Shown: one piece after another, positions 55,101-64,000 of the stretch | Position numbering within the stretch: position 1 is the first letter of the stretch | How the letters are laid out: the number at the start of each line of letters is the position of its first letter | NCBI GenBank assembly: GCA_917880885.1 | Contig: OU862910.1 | Coordinates: 22,952,710-23,016,709, forward strand | DNA length: 64,000 nt | Reading direction: 5' to 3' | From: Limnephilus marmoratus | Taxonomy: Eukaryota; Arthropoda; Insecta; Trichoptera; Limnephilidae | Position numbers and translations under genes: made by a program | Notes under the pieces: generated by a model | Database searches by the model: none | Told to the model about the DNA's origin: nothing | Seen by the model: only the letters and a program-made list of their open reading frames with translations

Positions 55101-56969
55101 GAGGTGAGAGGGGTGAGTGGGGAAGTGGGGAGGGGGTGTTGGGAGGGTGTTGGTGGAGGGGGGAAGGGGATGGGAGGAGGGTGGGGGGAGGGAGTTAGGG
55201 GAGGGAGAGGAGGGAAGGATGGAGGAGGGTGTGGGGAGGGGTAGGGCTGGGGGGAAGGGGGTTGATGGGGGAGTGGTGTGGGGAGAGGAAATGTGGAGGG
55301 GTAAGGGGTTAGGGGAGGGATGGGTGGAGGGAGAGGGGGAGGGGGTTGATGGGGGGAGTGGAGTGGAGAGAGGGAAGGTGGAGGAGGCGGAGTTGGGTGG
55401 GAGAGGGGGGAGGGAAGGAAGGGGGAGGGGTGGAGGAAGGTGGGGGGAGATGGAGTGGGAAGGAGAATGGGGTGGGTGGAGAAGTAGGGGGAGGGATAGG
55501 GGGGGTTGATGGATGAGTGGAGTGGGGAGGAGTGTGGGGTAGGGTGGGTGGAGGGAGGTTGATAGGGGGAGTGGAGTGGGGGGAGGGGTGGGTGGAGGGG
55601 GGTTGATGGGGGGAGTGAAGTGGGAAGAGGGAAGGTGGAGGAGGCGGAGTGGGAATCCCCTAATACCTAATACATGCGAGCAGTGGCGGTTCTTCACAGG
55701 GGGACAATGGGGACGGTCCCCGCCAGTTACACTCAAAACCTACTAAAGGAAAAGGAAATAACAGTCGATGCGTTGTCTTCACCAAAATGAATGAATTCTT
55801 TAAACATAAAAGTAATTAACATTTGCAGAAATAAAATACAAATAATTGTTCCGGATGATTTTAATAAGACCCTACGCGCGTACAGCGAACAATGTACGGA
55901 GCACAAAACAGCGGGTCAATTTCTCAGTGCGCAGAATCTAATGCGCACTTGGGGGACGATCCGAAGTATCCCCATACTTTCCTCGCGTTGTTTCGCGATC
56001 GTGTGCATGCGCAGTCGTATGTGAATTCAAATACCCGCGGGGACAATTCTTTGGATCCCCACAGAAACATTTGTTTGCGAAGTTTCGGGCGGGAATCGCT
56101 CGCGTTCAAATTAGTTTGATAATAATATTGCAAGATAAAGCTTTATTTTTATTATACTATATTGTAAATTGGCATATATCTTTGGATATTTTATATTATT
56201 TTGTGTTTAGATATCCGACTAGCATGATTAGACCATAAAATATTTTTTTGAGAAATTTTATATTATATTCTACGGGTGGTGAGATTGCGGTACAGTACGT
56301 AAAAAAAATATCGATCCCCACCACTAAAAAAGTGCTCGAGCCGCCACTGCATGCGAGTGAAGCCGCGGGAAAAACTAGTTAAAAATATATGTGGAAAATC
56401 CGAACAATCTTTCTTTCCGAGTTTTCTTTGTAGTACAACATTCTTAAAAGCTGATAAACTAAAGATGAAGTGTTGAATATGTTTTCAGATATCCTACAAG
56501 TCAGATGTATGGTCATTAGGCTGCATCCTGTACAGTATGTTGTACGGCCGGACTCCTTTCAGCCACATTACACACTATGGGGCCAAGTTGGCTGCTCTCT
56601 CCAACCCTAATCAAGTCATTACCTACCCCGAGCTGGAAGGCAAGTCTTCTTATTTCAAACCTCCATTCTCTTACGTGCCCGGTCGTCACCCTTCCGGCTC
56701 CGGGCAGTTGGATCCTTAGTGCGGAGTTTACATAAATTATAATAATGATTGAATTCATTCCAGGAGTGCCTCCCGTACTGATGAAAGCCCTGCGCTGGTG
56801 TCTCACGCACAACGTAAAGCTGCGCCCCACCGTAAAGCAGCTGATGGATCTGCCCTACCTCGGGGGGAGCGCCCCCGGACGAATCCCCTTGCCCATCATG
56901 GTCAAGGTGAGGGCTGCGCTCACCGAGGACGAGTGGAGGAACGTGCTTGAGGTGCTCCAGGGGAAATGA
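45645..56969 (+). CDS. TTK: TTK/Mps1 dual-specificity kinase of the spindle checkpoint (7 exons)
   Basis: Monopolar spindle 1 kinase. It acts at unattached kinetochores, phosphorylates the KNL1/Bub/Mad pathway and delays anaphase. Exons: 45645-46134, 49052-50238, 50958-51103, 52539-52708, 54279-54472, 56489-56639, 56764-56969. Phases agree throughout and give 847 residues, like the human protein (about 850). Residues 1-540 are a long, polar, probably disordered regulatory region. The kinase domain starts at about 535: glycine loop [13 protein letters not shown] (547-559), ATP-binding lysine in YAVKC (572), catalytic loop HSDLKPANF (668-676) with HSD in place of HRD as in TTK, DFG at 687-689, and SPE at 714-716. 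The HSDLKPANF motif, the activation-loop threonines and [12 protein letters not shown] identify TTK rather than another kinase. One intron is GC-AG. No N-terminal TPR domain is recognisable. Confidence 0.95.
46271..48007. mobile_element. Element with GC-rich, GACCGAGAC-repeat inverted ends
   Basis: The ends are inverted copies of GGCGGCGGTTCGCGCCGCG (one mismatch), and just inside lie repeats of GACCGAGAC / GTCTCGGTC (46300-46440 and 47890-47990). The central part is AT-rich and holds a LINE fragment. No transposase frame or target duplication is seen. It fills much of TTK intron 1. Confidence 0.65.
46830..47760 (+). pseudogene. 5'-truncated LINE, reverse transcriptase thumb and C terminus
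   Basis: An open frame to a stop near 47588 begins just after where YADD would be ([18 protein letters not shown]) and continues [46 protein letters not shown] and [13 protein letters not shown]. These are standard blocks of CR1/jockey-type LINE ORF2. An AT-rich, A-rich tail follows to about 47760. It lies inside the GC-rich inverted-repeat element. No stop interrupts the frame, so the insertion may be fairly young. Confidence 0.8.
48354..48840. mobile_element. Cluster of hAT-like pieces (CAGGGC..GATTAA family)
   Basis: Three similar starts (CAGGCCGGATTAAACATGTC at 48356, CAGGGCTGGCTTAAACATGT at 48482, CAGGGCAGGATTAAGCATGT at 48716) and two ends (ATAGGGCCCT at 48470, ATACGGCCCT at 48830). 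The contents repeat GGGGCCCC and CCTAGGCAGTG. The CAGGG.C ends suggest hAT, but I cannot match 8-bp duplications. Confidence 0.55.
49052..50238 (+). CDS. TTK: TTK exon 2
   Basis: Residues 164-559. Long polar region with many TP and SP sites, then [20 protein letters not shown] and the glycine-rich loop. A break here right after EVFK is natural for a kinase exon. The acceptor TTTTACAG is strong. Confidence 0.93.
50393..50480 (-). ncRNA. Hammerhead-bearing Penelope-type terminal repeat piece
   Basis: Minus strand: CTGATGA (50465-50459), T, stem II GGACA/TGTCC with a nine-base loop, GAAAC (50438-50434), a minimal stem III ending GTT, then GGCT pairing weakly with the upstream TGCC. The core is complete and differs in stem II from the pair at 31.3 and 32.1 kb, so it marks a second Penelope lineage. 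Downstream it carries GGAGGTAGCGCAACACGGC and ends CATAACACCCC. Confidence 0.7.
50521..50577. mobile_element. Right-end fragment of the TAA-flanked MITE
   Basis: AATTGCAAAAAGTTGGTCAC and GTAGTTTGGGTACG match the right end of the MITE at 53979-54119. It abuts the truncated Tc1/mariner-type MITE, so one insertion or deletion joined the two. Confidence 0.55.
50578..50776. mobile_element. Tc1/mariner-type MITE, copy 3 (left half missing)
   Basis: Matches the right half of the 2808-3196 element, from TAAAATGCATCGAAGGG to TCCGGACACTTTGTA, followed by TA. The left terminal repeat is lost. Confidence 0.75.
50958..51103 (+). CDS. TTK: TTK exon 3
   Basis: Residues 560-608: [16 protein letters not shown] carries the ATP lysine, and [18 protein letters not shown] carries the alpha-C glutamate. 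The exon ends in a split tyrosine codon (TA/T). Reading on without splicing would give a stop. Confidence 0.95.
51800..52235 (+). repeat. Dispersed A-tailed repeat, copy 8
   Basis: From AATTTGGGTGGTGGGAATGG through GGGGTGCCCGGGTTCATGG and CATATATCTGTCACTCC to GTGTGGAGCTAATG and an A run. Flanking direct repeats were not identified. In TTK intron 3. Confidence 0.65.
52539..52708 (+). CDS. TTK: TTK exon 4
   Basis: Residues 608-665: [17 protein letters not shown] is the hinge region (LEMGD), then DLSSLMKGY and [15 protein letters not shown] lead to the catalytic loop. Acceptor CCACAG, donor GTAAGG. Confidence 0.94.
53040..53100 (-). mobile_element. Helitron-like 3' end scrap
   Basis: On the minus strand it ends GCCCGGGCAACGATAGGTAC then TTAAGCTAG and T, the same CTAG/T style as the three longer elements. 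The rest of an element is not evident. Confidence 0.4.
53979..54119. mobile_element. MITE with TAA duplication, 141 bp
   Basis: Inverted ends GGGAACGTACCCATACTACG and the complement, near perfect over 25 bp, flanked by TAA on each side (53976-53978, 54120-54122). A three-base TAA duplication points to a PIF/Harbinger-type source. In TTK intron 4. Confidence 0.78.
54279..54472 (+). CDS. TTK: TTK exon 5 (catalytic loop)
   Basis: Residues 665-729: [30 protein letters not shown] and [11 protein letters not shown]. The donor is GTTACT after AAG, weaker than usual, but the next exon continues exactly in phase with the conserved K.S.KSDVWS block. Confidence 0.95.
55083..55650 (+). repeat. Polypurine tract, G-rich
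   Basis: Over 550 bases of G, A and occasional T on the plus strand, with many GGGGGAGGG units. It occupies the same relative position as the tracts in the other Helitron-like copies. Such a tract may form triplex or G-quadruplex DNA. The open frames across it are not genes. Confidence 0.85.
55681..56349. mobile_element. hAT element, 669 bp, 8-bp duplication CATGCGAG
   Basis: Ends CAGTGGCGGTTCTTC and GTGCTCGAGCCGCCACTG, with CATGCGAG on both sides (55673-55680 and 56350-56357). It is inserted 21 bases before the 3' end of the Helitron-like element, so it is younger than that element. No transposase frame. Confidence 0.88.
56489..56639 (+). CDS. TTK: TTK exon 6
   Basis: Residues 730-780: [20 protein letters not shown] and [19 protein letters not shown]. 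It must end at GAAG before GCAAGT for the next exon to join in phase, so this is a GC-AG intron. A GC donor followed by AAGT is the usual form of such introns. Confidence 0.92.
56764..56969 (+). CDS. TTK: TTK exon 7 (C terminus)
   Basis: Residues 780-847: [20 protein letters not shown] with the terminal kinase arginine ([14 protein letters not shown]), then a short tail ending VLEVLQGK and TGA. Confidence 0.93.
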
Positions 56970-57379
56970 CAACAACATATTCCCATCCAAGGTTGAATAA
57001 CTTTAGATTTAGAACTCATATAAATGAGGAGCATCATTTGTGAAGCGTCCGCTTCGAGATACTAGAAATTCGTAGAGCGAGTGCACTCAAGCGCGCGCTT
57101 TTTGAAATGTATCTCCTAGTAATTTAAAGCGCGCATTTCTGAATTTCGAAAGCACCTTGCATGTGCATGGCCTTACTACAGTAGTCATTTACAATCAACA
57201 GAGTGATCATCTGATCATTCTGTACCAGTAATTCACAACAGTTATTGAGATATCAGCATTTAAATATTATAGGACTCTAAAACAAAAGGATTAAAAAAAA
57301 ATTGTCAGATTGTAAATGATTTATTAAATATGTACTATGAAACTCTCTTAAATGGTATTCTTATAATTTTCATTCTAAG

Positions 57380-57635
57380 GGGCCATCCATAAATTACATC
57401 GCACGAATTTCATGATTTTTTTACCCCCCCCCCTGTTCCTGTTACATTTGTGAGACCCCCTCCCCCCTAGTGTGACATCACATATTTTGCAATTTTACAT
57501 CTAAAAATAACCAAAAAAACAGTAGTTCAAATTTTTTTACATGTGACGTCACAGAGCTGATGACCCCCCCATACCCCTTGTCACACTTCTCTACTCCCCT
57601 CCCCCATAATGTATGACGTAATAGACGGATGGCCC
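57380..57635. mobile_element. MITE with GGGCCATCC ends
   Basis: The inverted ends GGGGCCATCCATAAATTAC and GACGGATGGCCC enclose C-rich runs and two TGACGTCA-like blocks (GTGTGACATCACA, ATGTGACGTCACA). This end type is common in insect genomes. Target duplication is unclear. Confidence 0.6.
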
Positions 57636-57925
57636 ATAAATTATGTCATACCTTAATGTAATTGTGAATCTCAAGATAGGCATCAAGCGCAAGCAATTTT
57701 CGGTGAATTGAAAAATGATTCTTATTTGAATGACATGGAAGATTTTCATAATGTGGCAATACATGCCAACGTGTTTTCTAGTTTAGTATGGTTGTATATT
57801 ACAATCCAATTTCTTAATAAATATTTATGTTGCCATACATGTATGCCGGAAAGCAAACTAATTATTTATGTGATAAAAAGATTTAAAGATGTGTGAAATG
57901 TAATGTATTAGTTATTGATTAGAAT

Positions 57926-59229
57926 TAGTGTTGGGTAGGACACGATATCAGGCTGAGTTTGTATGAGGTACTCAAATATTTAATTGAGGTGTTGAGGTGT
58001 CCCACCTCATTTGAGGTGAGGTGTTACAAAATATTTTCGCTTACGGGGGGGGGGGGGGGGGGGTTCAGAGGTGTTGGATAAATACCGGGGTGTCGGGTAC
58101 CCATACCCGCCTCCCGTGTCTGTTATTTTTATAATACGAAAAATGGATATAAAAAAGGCCTACCCCCTCCCACCTTCACCACCTCTGATCCCCTCCCTGC
58201 ACCCCCCCCTCTGATCCCCCCCCCCAGCTTCCCCCTCTTATCCCTCCCCCTCATCAGCAACCCCCTCCACCTCATATCAACACTGCCTCATGCTCCCTCC
58301 CTTGGGAGCTGTTGGGACTCTTGTGCGATATTTACATAACATAATATTTTAAAAAAATATTTTTTTTGGCACAGTTGGTACTGTTGCGCGGTATTCATTT
58401 ATCAATACACAATTTACAATAAAAAATATTTAGAATAAAAAATTTAAGTATTTGGGACTCTTGTGCTCATAAATTATTGTTAGGTGTATTCACATAACAA
58501 TAATATACAATAATTTTTTTTTATGTCAGTTGGGACTCTTGTGCTCATACAAGCAAATATCTACAATAAAAAAAATATTTAAAAAAAAAATTTTTTTGGA
58601 GCAGTTGGGACTCTTGTGCTCATAAATTATTTTTTGTGTATTCACATAACAATAATTTACAACAAAAAAATATTTAAAAAAAAAAATTTTTTTGGAGCAG
58701 TTGGTACTCTTGTGCGGTATTCACTTAACAATAATTTAGAATAAAAAAATAAAAATTTCGGAGCAGTTGGGACGCTTCTGCGGTATTCACGATATATGAA
58801 TTGGCTTTCCCCATCACCACCTCACGGTTCTAATACAAAAATGTCATAGAATATACAAACACTTCACGCCTCACCACCTCATAAATTTGTCCCAAACTGA
58901 CTGCGTGACATGACATGTAGTTTAATACATCAACCACATCACACCTCACCTCATGTTTGTCCCATACGTGACAACGTGACATGACATCCAATACACCAAC
59001 CACCTCACACCTCACCTCATATTTGTCCCGTACATGACATGAATGTAGTCCAACAAAACAAACCACCTCACACCTCATGTTTGTCCCTCCGTCATATTTG
59101 TCCCCCCTTCATATTTGTAGTAATGCAAAGAAAAAGAGTTGGTACAATTACATATAGTGAGGTGGGGGGACATTTTACGTGTTTGTATGGGACATATGAG
59201 ATGCCTCTTGTATGAGGTACTCAACACTA
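57926..59229. mobile_element. hAT-like element with internal tandem arrays
   Basis: Ends TAGTGTTGGGTA and GTACTCAACACTA, and the flanks ATTAGAAT and ATTTGAAT (57918-57925, 59230-59237) differ at one base of eight. An 8-bp duplication suggests hAT, though the first base is T rather than C. Inside are a G run (58047-58063) and two arrays: about five units of about 115 bp with AGTTGGGACTCTTGTGCTCA (58300-58790), and about four units of about 70 bp with CACCTCACACCTCACCTCAT (58850-59100). Confidence 0.6.
58300..58790 (+). repeat. About 115-bp tandem array
   Basis: Units begin with GTTGGGACTCTTGTGC or close variants (near 58310, 58375, 58452, 58530, 58606, 58698, 58766), then ATTCACATAACAATAAT and A/T runs. 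Spacing is irregular, 65-95 bases, because of A/T-run length changes. Confidence 0.75.
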
Positions 59230-61203
59230 ATTTGAATGAACTAGTTGTATAATATGTTAGTTAGAATAATGGACATATACTCGTATGTACAGGGTGTCCA
59301 GTGAGTGGTGGATAACCTTTCAGCAGTGGATGGTGGACCCCAAAAAAGATTATCATGTTTAGTTAAAGTCCCCTGGTTTTTAACCCATTGGCCTCCGAAT
59401 TGATAAGTTAATTGACCTTCACATCCGAATTAATTTTGTACCAAACATTTAAAATCTTTAGTGGTGAACTAAATCTAATATAACTTTTGAACTCCATGTT
59501 TAATCATAATATATTTTTTTAATTTACTTGTGTATTGAATCAAGGTATGTAAAAAAATATTTAGTGTTTTAAAATATAATAATAATATGATTAAATCTGG
59601 ATATAAAAATGACTTTTTTAAAAAAAAGCTTTTTTTTTTTTTTTTATTTCAATTTAAAAAAATTGGACATTGGTCAATCTTGTGGCATAATTATTTTTTT
59701 TTACATATATATATACTTATAACAAAAAAAAGTAATTTTGTGTGATAGTCCTCGAAGCAATCAGGGACAAAGACAGCCACTTTGCAAGATTTTCAAGACT
59801 AACCATTTTGACCAACTCTCAATAACGCAGTTCGCTAACAAAAATTGATTTGTAAATATTAGGTAAAAAACTTTAGGAAGGTTTTATTGCCAACACTGCA
59901 AAAAGAATGCTTAAATATCTATAGTGCGTATGGCATTTAAAATTTTAAAAACAGATGTTCGTTGAATGTTTGTTGGTTTAAAGCTGACATATTTCAGACC
60001 CGCCAGGATTGCGTGGTTGAAGTTTACGACGTACCCTTGTACACCCGCAAGGGTGGCGGCATTTGAGGCCAATGGGTTAAGTAATTATGACTTTATGAAA
60101 TTTTATATAATTTACGACCTTGCTCTTTCCCTTCAGTACCTTGGTTTTTTTTTCGAACACTTGAAGATTGGATTTGAAAAATGGCCTAATTTATCCCATT
60201 ATAAGATTTTCCTATTTGAAGTTTTTATATTCCCGGGCCCTTGAAAACTTCTTAACAGAGTTTCACTGTATTGCATCACTGCTGTAGTGTTTTTTTTAGA
60301 AAAGACTTAAAATTTGTGTGTTGAGCTCTAGTGGTGTAAATTTTTTCTATGGAGGCCTGTTTAGTCAATTAGCTAAAAGTTTCCTGTTTAGTAGTGATTT
60401 TAAAATTGTATTTTATATGCTATTTATTTTTTAGAAACACGAATTATCTGTATTATTTTGGATGAATAGCTATTGTTACACAATTAATTTTTATTTAAAA
60501 TCAGCTAAAAATAAAGGAATATAGAAGTCAACTAATCTCCCAATGAAATCTTAAAAAAATATTAACTACATCCATTGTACATCACACGGCAAACCAGAGT
60601 GGGACATCATTCAGAATGGAAACTTTGCTTGGTTTGGTGACCAGATCTGAATAGCCAGATACTTCCCCCTCCTCCCCCCAATCTTCTCCACCTTCCCATA
60701 CCCTTTAGCCCTCTATATAAATATGTAAATATAAATTTTATTATAACCATGATCAATAGTTATTTTATATGTAATAAAGACATTTATCAAGATATGCATT
60801 TTCTTTGTGTCAAACGTGAACCTGCACAAATCAATCAGCTGCTTACACCAGACTTTCAATTGAATAATAATATCCACTGGAGTGTTCTGCAGTATGATCA
60901 ATTTCAGTCTTGAGCGCGTTAGGAAATTTTTAAGCGTTCGGTTCGGAAATTTCCTACCGTCACTCAAAATATAATACCTCCGAATTTTAATATGAAGACC
61001 TATAAGAGCTAATAAGTGCACCTAAATTTGGCTGTCTATCCCATATTTTTAAGGATTCATGAAAAAAAAATTAAATAAAAATCGTTAAATTTATAAACAC
61101 GTCATTTTGTGTATTATTTATTTTAAAATTGATCGAATTTGGAGAATATTGAATATTATGACTTCTGTATATTGTCTATGTTGTAGTTGTTAATCACAGG
61201 GAT
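59230..61203. other. Intergenic DNA, mostly unrecognised
   Basis: Contains a TACAGGGTGTCC start (59288) like the element at 20025 but no matching right end, and an inverted pair TTAACCCATTGGCCTC (about 59381) / GAGGCCAATGGGTTAA (about 60065) that may be element ends. No gene supported. Confidence 0.35.
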
Positions 61204-61930
61204 AACAGGTGTAGCGGACTTAACGAGTTAAATAGGTTTGAACGAGTCCGCTCCGCTAATGCGAGCGGAGCGGACTCCGTACGATCTCCGCTCGACTCGC
61301 ACACGTTAACTACATACAAGTGCTTCCATCAAGAACGAGAGCGGAGCGAACTTGTTAAAATAGGTCCGAAAGAGACCGCTCGAGCACACCATCGCCGACT
61401 AGTTTCTAGCGGACTCCGCTCAAGAACTGTAGTCATTTCAGTTGCCTCGCTGCGTTTTTGTCGAGATGGAGGTTTTTATTGAAGCCTATTGCAAATTTTA
61501 GTGTTTATAGGATTTAACTAGCAAAGAATGTCGTCAAAAAGGATGCGGCTTGGAAAACCATCATTGAGATGAAATTACCGGAAATAAGAAATGTTAAAAA
61601 AAAGTTTAAAAAAATTTCATTGTTTTTTTTTAAGCAAACATTTCTTCATTGCATACGCGTAAAAAAAATCATCCTCACTAGAATCAGTACTTGAAATCAC
61701 TCTGTTCACTTTGAGACGGAACATCAATAGTTTTCAATGGAAGGGCAAAACTATTTCTCATTTTTCGTTGACATCGCTCCGCTCGCCTCGCTCATTTCTC
61801 GCAGTGGAAGGAACACCTATCTTCTTAGCGACTCTTTTTTGGTGGAAGGTCAAAGCTATCTCGCTCATCTCTAACCCCGCTCAGCTCGACTCTTTTCCGC
61901 TCGCAGTGGAAGGCGGGCTACTTAGGCATC
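61204..61930. repeat. GC-rich CTCCGCTCG repeat region with hairpin
   Basis: Many permutations of CGCTCCGCTCG on both strands at 61215-61430 and 61765-61915. A perfect 14-bp hairpin lies at 61244-61277 (GAGTCCGCTCCGCT, six-base loop, complement). The repetitive ends facing each other suggest a degraded inverted-repeat element. Confidence 0.5.
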
Positions 61931-62179
61931 ATGTCGGAAAATTACTACTCATAAAACACAATTAGATGTTTAATTTTTTATTTTATTTTTCATCATATTT
62001 TTAAAATAAATAAAGTACAATTATTTTTTTAAACTTTTTTCATTTATTCGCAAATAATGGCCCAAGTTGCCTCTAAAATCATGAAACATTGAAATCTCTC
62101 ATAATTTTAAGCAAAAATAAACAAAGCAGCTCTTATCTGTACTAGATATTTGATATATCTTTTGATTACAAAAAATCAA

Positions 62180-62640
62180 GTGTAGTTCACATGCGTTAGA
62201 AGTGAAACCTTCACCCACACAATCTCAAGCTCTCGATCTCGAGCTCATAATCAAATTGTTCTTGGACCTTTGTACAGAACACCTCGGTTAGGGAAACATT
62301 AAAATTACTAGTTTGTAATATTCAAGCCAAAATGTTTTAAAAAATCACCTGTTGGAGAACACTACCACATGCAAAACTTTTGTTGCTTTTTACAATGATT
62401 ATTATGGATTGATTAAAACATTGTTTTATCTGTAAGTATAAAAGACAGCTTGACAGAGCGCGACGCTTCTTAGGTACTGTTCGTAGTTAAGGTTTCATTC
62501 TATCTCATTCTCTCGCAGGCTAAATCCTAACGATGTATGCGTTTGTCTCTTTTTAGTGTCGCTCGTTTCCATATCATCGAATTTCAAATCACAATGGTGC
62601 TAAAGAAGTTTTCACTTCAAAAATAATTTTTCAGTTTGGT
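62180..62640 (+). repeat. Third copy of the GAAGTTTTCACTTCAAAA family
   Basis: Starts near GTAGTTCACATGCGTTAGAA and ends AAGAAGTTTTCACTTCAAAA, with CTCTCGCAGGCTAAATCCTA in the middle, as in 43040-43255. The three copies differ by many substitutions, so the family is old. Confidence 0.6.
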
Positions 62641-62825
62641 TGGGTATTTTGATCTCAAATCCGAAATTAAGATTTGTATGAAACGAGCCGTGCAAACTAA
62701 GAACAAATTTTCAATGAAATTGGTCCAGTAGTTTTTGAGTCTAAAGGGCACATACATTCAGACATTTACCCAGAGTTTGAATATATATTTTTTAAAGCAA
62801 TAATATTTTTCACTGGAGTTCCTTA

Positions 62826-63221
62826 GGGGCCGTTCAAGTATGGGGGGGGGGGTCTTGTGAAACGTTACTGTGCGTTACGAGGGGGGGAGGGGAGGTTCGA
62901 ACAACGCGTTACGTAACATGTTTTTCTTTATTTAGATAAAAAAAACTAGGGAATTAAAATCATCCAAGTTGGCAATCGTTTTCGTTCTCGAAATCTCTTG
63001 TTTTATTTATTACCGCAAACGCGATTAAAACGAGAAAAAAGGTATTTAAGGGACTTTTCAGTACTTTGCGCAACTTAATTGTGACTTTCAGGTAAAAATT
63101 GTCACTTGGGCGTTACGTAACGCTTAGGCGGGGGGGGGGGGGGGGTACGGAAAAACGTTACGGCGCGTTACATGGGGGGAGGGGGGTCAAAAATTGCGTT
63201 ACGTAATACTTGAACGCCCCC
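62826..63221. mobile_element. Harbinger-type MITE with TTA duplication
   Basis: The ends are GGGGCCGTTCAAGTAT and GTAATACTTGAACGCCCCC, with TTA on each side (62823-62825 and 63222-63224). Subterminal CGTTACGTAAC repeats and G runs lie near both ends. About 396 bp, no gene. Confidence 0.75.
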
Positions 63222-64000
63222 TTATTGGAGCGCTCCGCTCCGGGCGCCGACTTGCCAAGGAGCCAAAATTCTGACAATAACCTAATGCTGCGTATACATT
63301 CGCAAGTCGAGCCACAAATTATGGCAAAGGAACGAATGCAACCGCAAACGGCGGGTAGTTATGCTATGTAGTCAAGCTTCCGGATATTAAATTAGGTAAA
63401 TAAATATTTTTTGTAAAAAAGTAAATGCGGACTGCCAATGGATATTTGAGTTAGTAGTTAGTACCTACTTATTTCGATTCTACATTGTCAATTTATTAAT
63501 ATTTTACGCGATTGTTTGGCGTTTGACGTTTCTAATGTGAATTCATTTCATACATAAATATACCAATCCATTTCATACTTTTTTCATACCTACACATGCC
63601 TACATATAAAACACCTCCAGTGTTGCCAGCGTATATCGATTTCTTATTATTTATTCACTGTCAATAGTGTCAATATCGGTTCGACCGTCAACAGTGAATC
63701 CGATGCTCGATATATCCATATATCGATGTAAAATCGTCGGAAGTTACGCCTGTCGATCCGATATTATAAAGTTATCAATTTCTCTCTGCTTGACCCCAGG
63801 CGTCGTTTTGCTCAGAGCCGGTCCTGTACACATTATTATTACACAGTTCGAGTTCACCGAGCGCGCTTATAATATAGGTAGGTACCTACCGTACGTAGTG
63901 CCTTGTATGAGTAATGTCATAAAATTTATGACATTACTCATACTTTATATTACTTATATTTAATATACTAATCCCAGTGATCCCAGTAATGTGTAGGCTT
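63222..64000. other. Intergenic DNA, right edge
   Basis: No gene supported. It holds one perfect palindrome (63905-63943), listed separately, and several TATATCGAT-like steps near 63700. Confidence 0.35.
63905..63943. repeat. Perfect 19-bp palindrome, one-base spacer
   Basis: GTATGAGTAATGTCATAAA, then A, then its exact complement. Such a structure could extrude as a cruciform or be the junction of a small inverted duplication. No sign of a rho-type or RNA terminator role. Confidence 0.85.

Larger units (their letters stand above)
54543..56378 (+). mobile_element. Helitron-like element, copy 3
   Basis: Begins TCTTCCTACTAATATTATAA after an A and ends GAAGCCGCGGGAAAAACTAG before a T, the Helitron A/T insertion pattern. 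The first 160 bases share AATTCTTTCACTAATAGAAA with the other two copies. Inside are a purine tract and a hAT insertion. No Rep/helicase frame. In TTK intron 5. Confidence 0.72.

Noticed and set aside
55023..55736. 237-codon proline/serine-rich frame and its opposite-strand partner
   Set aside because: Translation of the G/A-rich tract; no domain and no conserved start.

Overview
This is AT-rich animal DNA with introns, almost certainly from an insect or other arthropod. The signs are spliced genes, short TTAGG telomere-type runs, and a dense mix of piggyBac, Tc1/mariner, hAT, Harbinger, Helitron, Penelope and LINE remnants. The species cannot be told from the window. Only two host genes are clear, and they lie head to head. 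SMC6 is on the minus strand (start codon at 42744, last recognised coding base near 13194). The mitotic checkpoint kinase TTK/Mps1 is on the plus strand (45645 to 56969). I rebuilt both by joining exons at GT-AG borders with consistent phase: 17 exons and about 1036 codons for SMC6, 7 exons and 847 codons for TTK.

Layout. 1-13.2 kb lies beyond the 3' end of SMC6 and is all repeats: a LINE reverse transcriptase scrap, a Tc1/mariner-type MITE, a Harbinger-type element, a 63-bp minisatellite, a 1.6-kb hAT derivative with intact target duplication, a minus-strand LINE split by a Helitron-like insertion, and a foldback element. 13.2-42.7 kb is SMC6 with introns full of transposons. Intron 10 (23.2-32.4 kb) holds a nest: a Penelope-like element with inverted arms, each with a hammerhead ribozyme motif; beside or inside it a piggyBac derivative; inside that a Tc1/mariner derivative; inside that an element with a DUF7869-like transposase-type gene. 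42.7-45.6 kb is the shared 5' intergenic region, also filled with small transposons. 45.6-57 kb is TTK, with a LINE fragment, a GC-rich inverted-repeat element, hAT pieces, a second type of hammerhead-bearing repeat and a Helitron in its introns. 57-64 kb is intergenic repeat DNA.

Function. SMC6 pairs with SMC5 in the SMC5/6 DNA-repair ATPase complex. TTK drives spindle-assembly checkpoint signalling. Both are proliferation genes, and their head-to-head order would allow shared control, though the 2.9-kb gap is mostly transposon-derived. The most interesting part of the window is its transposon biology: the four-level nest, three hammerhead cores, foldback elements sharing one core module, and several insertions whose empty site or target duplication can be read directly.
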